Positions 34,301 through 53,803 of a stretch of 64,000 nucleotides of DNA are shown here, one piece after another. The stretch is from assembly GCA_025345505.1 (NCBI GenBank), contig JANVCC010000030.1:13217913-13281912 (forward strand). Direction: 5' to 3'. The DNA is from Todiramphus chloris collaris. Lineage: Eukaryota; Chordata; Aves; Coraciiformes; Alcedinidae. The translations under genes and the position numbers were made by a program. A model generated the notes under the pieces. That model had not been told where the DNA came from. It did no database searches and was given only the letters and a program-made list of their open reading frames with translations. Positions within the stretch are counted from its first letter, which is position 1. Each line of letters starts with the position of its first letter.

Positions 34301-36903
34301 CCTCATCTTCCACCAGGTGAGTTGTCCCCTCCACCTCTCTTTCCACCTCCTCTGCTGTCCCCTCATGGGGTGCAGAGCTGGTGTCCTTGTCGCAGCTCTG
34401 TCCTGGGCAGCACATCCTTGGGGCTGGCATCCCCGTGGCTGGTTTGTTAAAGGAAGGAAGGTTCCTCACCTGCTGCCCTCCCTCCCTTTGTCTCTCCAGG
34501 TGAGGAAGTACCTGCTGATGCTGGATGTGCGGAAGGACCACGTCAAGTTCTGGCGCCCACAGATGTTGCTGATGGTGCAGAACCCACGTGGCAGCGCCCG
34601 CCTCATCGACTTTGTCAATGACCTCAAGAAGAGTGGCCTCTACGTCCTGGGCCATGTCGAGCTGCAGGACTTGGGTGAGGGTCATCATTGTCTTCAGTGC
34701 TGGTGGCCTCTGCCCCTCGCTGTGGTGCTGAGGGCCTCCCAGAGTCCTTGATGTGATGTCACTGCGCAGCACCAGGGTGGGCACAGTGAGGGGATGTCAG
34801 CATTTTGGGCACGCTTCTGGCGCCTCGAGCTTGGCATGGTATGGTGAACGTAGGTGGCTTGTGTCATCCCTACATATGCACGTGGGGCTCCTGCACATGT
34901 CAGTTCTGGTGTGCACAGGTGGCACAGGCTACCCAGGCTCCTCTGAGACCCTGTGGAGCACGGTCCCGTTGCACAGGTCAACACCTGCGTGTACCCAGCA
35001 CAAGTGTGAGCCAGCACTCAGCACAGCTTCCCTCATGGGTGTGCCCGTGTCCACCCTCACTTCACGCCTGCTGCTGCACATCCACGTGCTTCAGGCCTGT
35101 TTGTCCCCCAGCACGTTCTGGTCTGCGCACACGTCCTCCCTGGCACACGCCATGGCCATTCCCATCCCCACCCTGGCGAATGCACAGGGCTCTGCTCCCC
35201 CTCCCCAGCCGTTGCTGTGGTGACCAACTGGGGAGGGGGGATGGGGCTGCCTGGGTATTTTTTATATGTTTATGTATAATTTCGTATCTCTGGCTGGAAG
35301 CACCTGCTTCTACCCTCCCTGTGTCGTGGGTGCTGGGGTGGGCACAGGGATTGGCACTGTTTCTGCATGGGGGGTGCTGCAAGGACACCAGTGTGAGCCC
35401 CTGGTATGGGATACTCCCTGATGCTGTTCTCGCTCCCCACGCAGACGCGCTGCCCTCGGACCCACTGCAGCCCCAGCAGGACTCGTGGCTGAGCTTGGTG
35501 GACAAGCTGAATGTCAAGGCCTTCGTCAGCCTTACACTTGCACCCTCAGTGAGGCACGGTGTCCGGCAGCTCCTCTTCACCTCTGGCCTTGGTGAGTGGC
35601 ACCCAGGCTGGGCATGGGTGAGGGTTCACCCCACTGCCCCTGTGGGGTAAGGAGTGCCAAGGGGCTTGGAGGTATGTAGAGAGGTGATGCCAAAACCAAA
35701 CTGGGGCTTGGAGGCATCTGGGGTGAGCAATGCTGAAGCCAGGTTGGAGGTATCTTGGAGGTATCTGTGTCAGCAGTGTTGAGGGGCTTGAAGACACCTG
35801 GACGGGCAATGCCAAGGGGCTTGGAAGCACCTGGTGTGGGCAGTGCCAAGGCCGAGTTGGAGCTTGGAGAGGTATTGGGTGGGCAATGCCAGAGCCAAGT
35901 TGAGCCTTGGAGGCATCTGGGGGTGTGATGCTGAGGGGTCTGGAATCACCAGGGTGAGCAATGTGAAAGCCAAACTCAGGCTCATTGGCACCTGTAGTGC
36001 CAGGAGGGCATATGGGGCTTTCCACCTCTGCTCAGCTGGGCTGGTGTGGCCTCTCTGGCAGGCGGGATGCGCCCCAACACACTGGTGCTGGGTTTCTACG
36101 ATGATGAGACACCGCAGGACGGTCTAGCCCGGCACCCCGCCTTCACCAGTGCCCGGGAGGAGGTCCCCCTGGGCTTCCCTCCTCTGCGGGCACCCACTGC
36201 ACCCAAGCTGCTGTCACCCCGGGAGTACGTGGGCATTGTGGCTGACGCCCTGAAGATGCTTCGCAACGTCCTGCTGGCCCGGCAGCTGGAGAGCCTGGAC
36301 AAGGCCTGGGAGCTGCGGCGGGCCGCCAGCCCCCCCCCCACCATCCACGTGTGGCCCGTCAACCTGCTGCGGCCCGACAGTGCCCGCTATGCCGACACCT
36401 GCAGCCTCTTCCTCCTGCAGATGGCCTGTGTCCTCAACATGACACGGGCCTGGCGCCGCGCCCGCCTGCGCCTCTTCCTCTGCGTGGAGGCGGGTGCCAT
36501 GCCCCATGCCCAGGAGGAAAAGCTACGCCAGCTCCTCAAGGACTTGCGCATCCAGGCCCAGATCCAGCTGGTGCCCTGGGATGCCGTCACCCGCCTGCAC
36601 TGGCAAACCCGGCGGGGTCCCCCAGGTGGACCAGAACCCACTGGGGCGGAGGAAGAGGAAGAAGGGACAGTGAACTTCCCGGCCAACGCCACTCAAGTGT
36701 CAGATGAGTACGTCTGTGCCGCCAACAAACTTGTCCTGGAGCAGAGCCCAGCACCGGCCGTGCGCTTCCTCTACCTGCCGCGGCCCCCGGCCGACACCAG
36801 CCTCTACCCGCTCTACCTGCACCAGCTGGAGCTGCTCACCCGCGGGCTGGGCCCCACCGTGCTGGTGCACGGGGTGAGTGCCGTCACCAGCACCCAGCTC
36901 TAG
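28327..36903 (+). CDS. SLC12A9-family cation-chloride cotransporter-like protein
   Basis: Member of the CIP1/CCC9 branch of the SLC12 family, a multipass membrane protein. Thirteen coding exons: 28327-28510, 30531-30665, 30821-30958, 31158-31457, 31683-31790, 31903-32014, 32108-32265, 32535-32617, 32806-32930, 34124-34316, 34500-34674, 35445-35591, 36062-36903. All are GT-AG, phases close, and the product is 899 residues (human SLC12A9 is about 914). It begins [14 protein letters not shown], close to human. Shared blocks include [91 protein letters not shown] and [10 protein letters not shown]. The N-terminal half is membrane segments and the C-terminal half is the cytoplasmic domain. It sits between PRSS56 and ECEL1, where human has no such gene, so I leave the symbol open: SLC12A9 orthologue moved, or an ohnologue. 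Confidence 0.93.
33185..33345. promoter_or_regulatory. AT-rich island in transporter intron 9 (first)
   Basis: Within the 1.2-kb intron between transporter exons 9 and 10, this complex block carries GATAATTTATAG and TTAGCGCTAATTAAACTAAT. Homeodomain-type cores are dense and there is no coding potential. It may be an enhancer for ECEL1 or the transporter (inference). Confidence 0.35.
33712..33800. promoter_or_regulatory. AT-rich island in transporter intron 9 (second)
   Basis: A second short island in the same intron, with GATTTTAATTACCTTTC and AACAACAATTAGAG, separated from the first by ordinary GC-rich sequence. Confidence 0.3.
35646..35990. repeat. Degenerate minisatellite in transporter intron 12
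   Basis: Units of about 40-50 bases with core GGGGCTTGGAGGCATCTGG followed by GGTGAGCAATGCC recur about eight times with divergence. Each good copy carries GGTGAGCA, a perfect splice-donor-like motif, but these lie inside the intron. Confidence 0.75.
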
Positions 36904-37085
36904 GCCACCCGCCTGGCTCCCTGCACCCTCCTTTGCTCAGTGCCTTTAGCAGCCCGAGCCTGGGGACGGCCTCAGGCCCGGTGTCCCTACCCCAGCAGGT
37001 AGGGAGGGGTGGGTGTTCCATGCTGGGAGGTGGGTGCAGGGGGGTGGTGGGTTGTTTTTTTGGGGGGACATCTGTCCTGCAGAGG

Positions 37086-37091
37086 ATTAAA
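37086..37091 (+). terminator. SLC12A9-like gene poly(A) signal (ATTAAA)
   Basis: ATTAAA lies about 185 nt after the stop codon on the plus strand, preceded by T/G-rich sequence. It is the commonest variant poly(A) hexamer. Confidence 0.5.
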
Positions 37092-38194
37092 GCTGCCCTG
37101 GCAGGATCCTGGCACATCCAGGTGCCGGCCAGTCAGTGCGGTGCATTCACGGTGCCTTTTCTTGGGGGTGGTCGTGGGGGATAGTGGGGTCCCAGGGGGT
37201 GCCAAGCACTGGGTGCCCCAGTTGCCTGCTGGGAGCCTCTTGGTTTCACCCAGCACCCACCCTCTCCATGTTTCCCCCCTCCCGCAGCCCCCAGCCTCTC
37301 CTTTGCCGGCTCCTCCGGGCATCCAGCCAGCAGCAGGGATTGATTAAAGGCAGCCTCGACCTTGGTGCCCCAGCTCTCCGCCATCTTCCCTGCCTTTCAT
37401 TAGGAAAAATTAAATGGGAAGAGGTGGGGGAGGGGAGCCTGGATGCCTGGGTTGCCTGCATGAGGCTGGGGGGCAGGGAGCAAGCTGCTGGCCTGCAGGG
37501 TCTGGCACCCCAGATCTTGCTCAGCACCCTCTGTGTCCTGGGTATGGGGAACCCAGATGCTTTAATCTGTAGCACCCCCTGAGCCCCTGTTCTTGTCAGG
37601 GAAGGGGGAAATGATTGAGGAGGTCTGGCCTTGCTCTGGGATCTGTCTCATGGGACATTGCCATCTCCCCGCACTCATCATGACCTGCATGGGGAAGCTG
37701 GCATTGCCTCCTGCTTCCCCTTATTGATGAGAGGAGGGGAGGAAATTGCCTGGGTGCTGGATGATAAATCCATTGGGTGCCTGGCAGGCAGGCAGTGTGC
37801 CCAGGCCCTGCCTGATGGATCGTTCACTTCCTATTAGCCCTGGCACCGGGGGGGGCTGCTCCCGGCCAGGCTGGCCTCCAGTGAGGGGCAGAAGCGTGGC
37901 ACTGCTGCCTGTGCCCGCTCTCGCCAAGCCTGGCACTGCCAGCTGGCAACTCTGCTCAGCCAGAGGGTGGCTGGGTGCTGCTGGGGGGAGGAATGGGGGG
38001 GAGGCCTTGCTCGCTGCATGTTACAGGGGTTTGTACTCAAATTTGTGTCCAAATCCCCACCCTGGTGAGTGGGCAGGGGGCTGGGACTGCCTTTGCTCTC
38101 CACTGTGGGAGGTGAGTGCCCTGGGGGTGGGCACTGTGTGGCCCACAGGGTTTATTTACAAACAGGCGGGAGCTGGCACGGGCCAGCCGGGTAC

Positions 38195-38285
38195 CAGCGG
38201 GACCCGGAGGCCTATAATGTTAATTATCACCACGTAATTAAAAGCCCATAAAAAGCCTCACACTTCATTAAATTAAAGCTTCCCC
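38195..38285. promoter_or_regulatory. AT-rich island upstream of ECEL1
   Basis: Contains TAATGTTAATTATCACC, CGTAATTAAAAGCCCATAAA and TTCATTAAATTAAAGC flanked abruptly by GC-rich sequence. Several TAAT/ATTA cores and a CATAAA motif are present. Not repetitive, not coding; enhancer-like by composition. Confidence 0.35.
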
Positions 38286-38595
38286 GCACCGTGCGGGCGG
38301 GCTCCAGCGGAGTTAACCTTGGCCATGCCAGGCACCAGCTCCAGTGCAGCTGAGGACCCACAGCTGGGGGTGTGTGGGACCCCAGGATGGGGGCCTAGTG
38401 CCCTTCAGGGCTTTGTGAGAGGGGTGCAGCCTCTCCTTGCACAGGCACCCCAAAACACCATTCAGCATCCCCAGGCATGCCCAGCTGCACACGCAGTGTC
38501 CCATGCACACTGATGCTATTCCAGGTGGAGATGTCCACACAGCAGTGCATGGACCCGTGTGCCCCTGCCACCCCTGCAGACTCACACATGGCCTG

Positions 38596-38730
38596 GGCAG
38601 GGGGCTGACACGTGCACACCCAGATGTGCACTAGGATGTGGGCAGGGGGCTGACACATGCACACCCAGATGTGCACCAGGATGTGGGCAGGGGGCTGACA
38701 GGGGTGCACACCCAGATGTGCACATGCAAC
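38596..38730. repeat. Three-copy 45-bp tandem repeat
   Basis: Copies start at 38596, 38641 and 38686, so the period is exactly 45 bases. The unit contains GGCAGGGGGCTGACA and GTGCACACCCAGATGTGCA. Copies differ by only a few bases and a small insertion in the third, so the array is young. Confidence 0.9.
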
Positions 38731-39524
38731 ATGCACGGCTGTGGCAAAGGCATCCTCACCTGCTGGCACAGCAGCTCCAGCACACAATGCCCACTTGGCA
38801 CACACCTACACAAACATTTTCCCCTCCCTCCTTACATGCAGACAAACAGACACACACCTTGCGTCTTCTCCGGGCTCCTACCCATTGCTGCCAGGGCCTG
38901 CAGGGGCAACGGGCTGTGGGGAGAGCACCTATGAGTGCCTGCCCCTGCTGTGCCTCAATTTCCCCAAGGGCTGGACTGTGCCAAGGGGGAGAGGGGTGCA
39001 CTGGGGACCTCTCCAAGCCCTCCTGGCATCTGGGTGCCCAGGGTCAGTGGTGCTGTGCTGAGGTCTAGGGGAACACAAAGTTGGGGGGGGGGGGGGGTCA
39101 GCACACAAGGAGGGGCATGTATGTATGGGGGTGTGTGTATGCGTTACGGGGGGATATGCATGGACTTAGGGGGGGTGTGCACAGAAGGGGGGTGATGGGG
39201 GAGGGGTGTGTGTGCATGCACAAGGAGGTTTGTGCATGTGCTCAAGGGGTGTCTGTATGTGCACATGCATTGGTGTCTATACATACTCACCCCTAGGCTT
39301 GATGTACTGATGTGCACACGGGACTCAAGACGAGGGGAGGCCAGGGGAGCACACACACCTGAGAACAGGAGGCGCACCAAACTGGTACGCATGTGTCCCC
39401 AGTACCCCTGGGCACTGCTGCCAGGCAGGGCCATGGGCAGGGGTCTGGCTGGGGGGCTGCGGGGGCTAGGTGTTGGTGGGTGCCCCTGCCCTGGCCCTGC
39501 GGGGGTGGGCAGCCAACGGGGCCT

Positions 39525-39785
39525 CGGCTATTTCTTGGAAATTTCGCAGCATTCATTTCAGTGCAAATAAAAGCTGTCATTGCCGGAGAAATGATACTGA
39601 TCGGGGTCTGAAAAGACAGCAAATTACCCGCCTGAAAATGCACCGCTGGAAAAAAATGCATATTAAACACACAAAAAGGCACTTTGCCATCAGCCGCGCT
39701 TCCCCCGCCGCTCCAGAATAACCACACTTTACATAATTCTCCCTCTCCACCTCCGAATTAATTTCGCAGACAGAGGCAGAGGCAA
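39525..39785. promoter_or_regulatory. Large AT-rich non-coding island upstream of ECEL1
   Basis: About 260 bases of complex sequence with GGCTATTTCTTGGAAATTTC, GTGCAAATAAAAGC, AAAATGCATATTAAACAC, CACTTTACATAATTC and CGAATTAATTTCGC, in a GC-rich neighbourhood. POU/octamer-like and homeodomain-like cores are dense. It looks like a deeply conserved developmental enhancer; ECEL1 is the likeliest target. Inference only. Confidence 0.4.
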
Positions 39786-41154
39786 CCCTCTGACAATAGC
39801 GGAGGGGAGACGTGCCGGCGGCAGAGGGGGAGTGGGACCGGGGGCTGCTGGGGAGGCGTCTGGCTCTGGGATGGGGGCATGGCCAGTTATGGGATCCCAG
39901 GATTGGAGTTGGGGAGGAACTGAGGGGTTTGGGGTGACTGAGGGGTTTGGGAGGGTTGGTTTCATGGGTGAGAGTGGTGGGTGCCGGGTCGACATGCCCA
40001 GCTGTGGGGCAGAGCTCTTCCATTCTTCCCTCTTGGGGTGCTGGGGCCAGGGGTCCCTTGGGGTGGGGTTTGTGGGGTGGTGTCCACCCCTAAAAGGCAC
40101 ATCTTGGGCTCAGTGTTTCCTGGGAGAGTTAATCCCTTACACCCCACCACTGGAGTGACCCTGCTGTGTGCCCACCCCAGACCCTGGCACCCTCCCTGGA
40201 GGCAGGCAGACCCTGGTTCATACCCAGCGGTGGTGGGGACCCCCATACACCCCCCTGACCCACTCTCCTACCTGCAGTGCCATGCAGGTGGGTGCACCCA
40301 AAGAACACTGTGAGTCCATGCTGCCCATCCAGGCTGACACCCCCAAACTAACATCCCTCTAAACCCACCCTGGGAATTTGCCCCGTTGGGCATGATGACA
40401 CCATGCCCAGCACCCCAGCACTGTCGAGGGGCCTCAGTGGGTGCAGTGAGGGGGTGGTGGGGTCCAGCTGGCCGGGTGCTTGTCACAGAGGGGCTGGCGG
40501 AGGGGAGGGTGGGCGGCAGAGGTTGGCACTGCGCTGCTTTGCATTTTCAATGACAGACCCATGCCGGGTGCTCGGGAGAGTGGAAAAATCTTATTTGTCA
40601 CCTGCTGGCGGTGTGCCGAGGCTCCCGCGCAGCGCCTAATCTTGGGGAAAATGAGGATGCCGGCGGGGTGGCCCGCGGGACGAGCAGGGCGGAGTGGGGC
40701 TGGTAAGGTGGGTGCTGCCCTGGGCCCTGCTCAGGATCGGAGCCATGGGCTGCAGGATGGGCAGGACCCTAGAGTCACAGCAGCCTGGTGATGCCAGGGT
40801 GTACTGGCACTGTGACACGGATCCTGCCTGCTGGGAATGCATGGGCTGGGCAGTGCTTGTGGGCATCCTGGAGCAAGAGCCCTGCAGCCTTAGCCCTGTC
40901 TGCAAAGGTGCAATCTCTGTTCCTTCCATCCTGGCTTCAGGAACAGCCACTTGCCTCACAGTGCCAACTCCGCAGACTGGCACTGCCCATGCATCCTCTA
41001 GGGACACTCAATGGAGATTTTTTGGGGGAGTTAGCAATTGGAAGTGGGAGCAGGCACTGCCCGATGCCCCATATCTACACACAGGTCCCCATCCTGCACC
41101 TGCCATACCCCACCTTCTTGAGATGCCAACTCCTGTGGGATGCTGCAGCACTCT

Positions 41155-41265
41155 GCGGCCGACTCAGATTTATCCATTATTTTATATCCACACGCCTTTA
41201 ATTTTTACAGCCCTGTTGGAGCAATACCCAGGGCTGTTAATAATACCAGCCCCCTCCCCCACCCC
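41155..41265. promoter_or_regulatory. AT-rich island upstream of ECEL1
   Basis: Contains TCCATTATTTTATATCC, CGCCTTTAATTTTTACAG and GGCTGTTAATAATACC. Non-repetitive and without an open frame of note. Confidence 0.3.
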
Positions 41266-41867
41266 CCGTCATCCCGTGCATCCATCATGCTCCCACCAAG
41301 GTGCCAAGCAGGTCTCAGGGCTGGGTAAGCACAGGCATGAGGAGGCCAATGTATGGCACCCACCCCGGTGCCCCCACCCTCCAGCCAGCCCCCCCGGTGA
41401 GTGACAGGATCGGGCACCCCATGTCCACCCACAAAGTTGAATGTCTGCGTGCTGCGGTCGGCACCTTGCCTGGGCTGTCTGTGCCCAGCACCCTGGAACC
41501 CTAGTCCAGCAGAGCACAGCCTCAGCCACCCCAGGCAGTGAGAACCATGCCTGAGGCTGGCACACAGTACCCACAGAACAAGACAATCGGTCCCATGCCA
41601 GCTAAGCCACCCCTCCCATGCTGAGCAGGGCACCTATGCCGCAAGTAGCACAGCACCCAGTGCATGCTGCCTGGGGCTTCCACACCAGCACTCGGGAAGA
41701 ACCAGGGCCCCCTCTGAGCACCTAAGACTGTGCGGGCACAGGGCAGGGGGTGAGGGTGCCCAGGTAACCTGAGCATGGCAGGCAGGATGGCCATGCGGGG
41801 CTCTGTAGGGTGCTGCCACGGGTGGTGGGCATTGCTGGGCTATAAATCTCCTTGCTGGGCCCCCCCG

Positions 41868-41935
41868 TGGCAGAGTAGCTCACGATATTTATGTTGGGGA
41901 TTTATCTGCAATGCAGTTTAATATTCCCGGACCTT
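41868..41935. promoter_or_regulatory. AT-rich island upstream of ECEL1
   Basis: Contains CACGATATTTATGTTGGGG, GATTTATCTGCAATGCAG and TTTAATATTCCCGG, immediately before a GT microsatellite. Possible proximal regulatory element of ECEL1. Confidence 0.3.
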
Positions 41936-41941
41936 CGCGTG

Positions 41942-41964
41942 CATGTGTGTGTGTGTGTGTGTGT
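41942..41964. repeat. (GT)n microsatellite
   Basis: An uninterrupted run of about nine GT dinucleotides. Confidence 0.9.
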
Positions 41965-42339
41965 ACGGCCCCCTCCCCATGCCACCCCGTGCCACCCCCG
42001 TGCCCACCCTCTCACCTGGAGCCTCTCGGGCTCCATCTCATGCCCACTCACAGCCCTTTCCCCTTGCACCCACCCTGGCAGGATGGGGCGGGCTGCCCAG
42101 GGTGCCCGGGCACAGGGGAGAGTGTCCGAGCTGCCGGGATGCTCCTGGCACAGCCCACCGGCCGTGCCCCTCCTGGGTGCCGGGCTGCCGGGGAATGGCA
42201 TCAGGGTCCCCGGACGGGGGATGCCAGGCAGAGTGGCACTGCCATCCCTGTGCCGACTCCTCAGGGTGGGGGGCCCGGGGACCCCCCCTGCCCTGCCTCC
42301 CCGCCGGCGGGGATGAGGTAAGGCTGGCGGGTGGCACAG

Positions 42340-43200
42340 AGCTGCTCCATTTGCATAATAATCTCGTTAATGGATCCTGGCCTGCGGGAGAGCCGGGCTG
42401 GAGACACCACCCCCTCCCCGCCCCGCTGCCTCCCTCCGGCCCCGCCGCTCCGCCAGCCTCGGCGCGGGGCGCGGAACGGAGAGCGGGGCGCGGAGCTGAG
42501 CGCGGGGCGCGGAGAGGAGCGCGAGGCGCGCAGCCGGACGGGCAGCGCGGGGCCGGGCGGTCCACAGCCCCGGGCGGGCTCCTGGCAGCCCTCGAGCAAG
42601 CTGGTGAGCACCCCCGAGCATCCCGGGCAGCATCTCCGACCATCCCGGGCAGCGTCCCCCGAGCGTCTCGGTGAGCAAGCGGTGAGCGACCCCGAGCAGC
42701 CGCGGACATCCCGGGCAGCATCCCGGGGAACAACCCCTGGGTATCTAGGTGAGCAACCCCCGAGCAGCCCGAGGAGCACTCCCCGAGCCTGCCGGCAAGA
42801 ACGTCGCGAGCATCCCCCGAATATCCCGGGCATCATCCCAGGGAGCACTTCCCGAGCATCTTCGAGCAACCCTCGAGCATCCCCCGATCACCACAGACAT
42901 CATCCCGGTGAGCACCTCCCGAGCATCTCGGCAAACACCTCCCGAGCATCCCGGGCAGCATCTCCTGTGAATCCTGGGTGGCGTCCCCCGGGCACCCCTG
43001 AGCATCTCCCGAGCATCTCCCGAGCATCCTGGGCAGCATCCCGAGCAGAATCCCCCGAGCAGTCCGGGCAGCTCCCCGCGATCCCTCCCCCCCGCGCCCC
43101 TCCGTGCCCGCTGCCAGCCCCACAAACTTTCCGGCAGTGGCATCTCCCCGGCACGGGCACTGCCGGGCTGCGACTCCGGGGCACAACTTTGCCCGAGTTC
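42340..43200 (+). promoter_or_regulatory. ECEL1: CpG-rich probable ECEL1 promoter and first exon
   Basis: A perfect octamer ATTTGCAT followed by AATAATCTCGTTAATGG (42350-42375) leads into a CpG-rich block. A run of GCGGGGCGCGGAG-type sequence ends at CAAGCTG with a good donor, GTGAGCACC, at 42604. The first ECEL1 coding exon has an acceptor at 44212, so an upstream non-coding exon ending at 42603 is plausible; human ECEL1 also starts with a non-coding exon. No transcript evidence is available. Confidence 0.45.
42600..43075. repeat. GAGCATCCCGGGCAGCATC-type minisatellite
   Basis: Short imperfect units of roughly 20-30 bases built from cccgagcatc and ccgggcagcatc fill about 475 bases. GTGAGCA/GTGAGCG donor-like motifs recur at 42604, 42671, 42682, 42749 and 42908. 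An open plus-strand frame runs through it (accidental, low complexity). Confidence 0.75.
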
Positions 43201-44359
43201 TGGGGGGAGCGCGGGATGCAGGGCTTGGAGGGGGGGGTCCCTGCCGCGGGTATGCTGGCCACCTCCCGAGCAGTTCTTTGTCCCCATCCTGTCCTCCACC
43301 TGCAAATCTGGATGTCATTCCGCACCGAGCAAGGCTTCAGGTCCCCTTTTAGAAACACGACACCCCTCCCCCCCCCATGCCATCTATGCTTTCACCCTCC
43401 TTTCCCCATGGGCAGACCCCCTACTCCCTGGCATGGCACCTCTGCCAGACGTTCTACTCATCGGGCACCAGGCAGCAGGAGGGAGGGGGAGTTGGGTGGA
43501 TGGTGTTGGTGGGCAGGGAAATGCTGTGAGATGTCCATAGGGTCCAGAGCTCCCCCTGAGACTGGAATTAACTTTGCGCACACATCGCTCACCACACCAC
43601 GCTCTGACACAACGCAATGCAACGCAGCGCACCACGACCCAACCCAACACAAAGCAACACCACGCGCCATGGCGCAACGCGACACAGGGCCACACAACCT
43701 GACCCAACCCGCAGCACCTCAAACCCAAAGCCTTCCCCCCCACAAATTACCCCAAAGCCCCTCTTCCTCAAGATACTCACCACTCTCTGTACCCCACCCA
43801 GAGGGACTGACAGTCCTGGGGGGTAGGCGGGGGTTGGTGGGTCATTCTGGGAAGGGTTCTCGCGGTGTGGTGTGAGCACGGGCTCACTGGACCACCACAG
43901 ACATCCAGCTGGCATGGATGCGCTTGCTGGTGCACTGGGTGGGCATGGGGTATGTGTGGCTGTGTGGGATGGAGCTGCGCCAGGGGCTAAAACCTGCCTT
44001 TGGATTGTGCAGGTTAGGGTCCTGCCCTGTCAGCAGATGGACTGGCAGAGGGGACAAACATGGGGTAGAGCTGTCACCGAGTTCCTGCAGTCCCAGTGCT
44101 GTCAGTGAGGCACACAGGGACGGCACCATAGGCAGAGACGACAGCAATAAATATCCCCCCCATACTTGCTCCTCCCAGCTGCCCCTCAACCATGTTCTCT
44201 GCCTTTTCCAGGAGCTTCCTGACTCACCCGGGCACCCTCCACCACCTCCCCACAGCAGGCACTGCTCCAGCATGAACTGTGGGGTGCCCAAACCTGCCCC
44301 CGGTCAGCACTGAGTCCCCCCCATGCCCATGCTACCTGTGGGGACCCCCATCCCCCACC

Positions 44360-53047
<8,688 letters not shown>

Positions 53048-53660
53048 GGTCGAACCACCCCAGGGAGGCTGGCACCCCCATCCACATACCTGCCATGTGC
53101 TACCCTGTGCCCACTCCCCATCCCTGCCCATCTCCCCCTCCGACTCTCCCGGAAAAGTGGCACCCCTGGGTGACACAGGGGTTCACCCCCCACAAAACCA
53201 GGCACCTGCCAGAGGGGTGGAGGCAGCAGGAAGACACTTGGAGCTCCTGCTCAGAGGCAGCTGCCTCCTGCCCATCCCCTTCCCACTCCATGCCCTGTGA
53301 CCAGGGTGGATCTTGAGTCCCCATGGAGGAACTAGGCAATGCAGGGCACCCCTTAAGCACCCATGTGCCCCCTCTTCTGTCCACCCACCTCAATTCCTTC
53401 ACCCAGCCCTACCACGTTCAGCCTAGTTACTGGATGAGGCAGGGAGAGTGAACCAGAGACACCATCAGGCTGTCCCGCACCAAAAACCTCCCTCTGCCTG
53501 GTGCCGTCCCCAGCATCCCCCCTGCCAGTCCCATCTGGTCCCCGCACCAGCCCTGCCAGCAGGTGGGCACAGCCAGCAGAGCGTGGGGCCGGGCGATGCC
53601 AGCCTGCTCCAGGAGCCTGGGGACAGACACCCGCTGTATTTTTCGCTGCTGTTTCTGGTC

Positions 53661-53666
53661 AATAAA
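53661..53666 (+). terminator. ECEL1: ECEL1 poly(A) signal
   Basis: AATAAA on the plus strand, 614 nt after the ECEL1 stop, in TCAATAAAGCACTGG context, a typical vertebrate 3' end. Confidence 0.8.
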
Positions 53667-53797
53667 GCACTGGATATGCCGGGCGGGTGCAAGGGACTAT
53701 GGCTGGGGGGGATGGGCAGCAGCGGGCAGCATCCCCTGCACAGATTGGGCACCCACACACTGCTAACATGCTTGTCCCACCAGCATCACACCCCATT

Positions 53798-53803
53798 TTT
53801 ATT
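53798..53803 (-). terminator. Alkaline phosphatase 1 poly(A) signal
   Basis: AATAAA on the minus strand, about 165 nt after the stop codon of the first phosphatase. Confidence 0.75.

Larger units (their letters stand above)
36904..44211. other. Long intergenic region upstream of ECEL1
   Basis: About 7 kb without a supported coding gene. It holds the transporter 3' UTR, several AT-rich non-repetitive islands (listed separately), a 45-bp tandem repeat at 38.6 kb, G-runs near 39.08 kb, a GT microsatellite at 41.94 kb and the CpG-rich probable ECEL1 promoter near 42.4 kb. The spacing suits a developmental gene with distal regulatory elements. Confidence 0.6.

Noticed and set aside
42331-43875. 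A 514-codon plus-strand open frame upstream of ECEL1
   Set aside because: It runs through a minisatellite and GC-rich sequence, is low in complexity, has no known domain and contains unspliced donor motifs. It is composition, not a gene.
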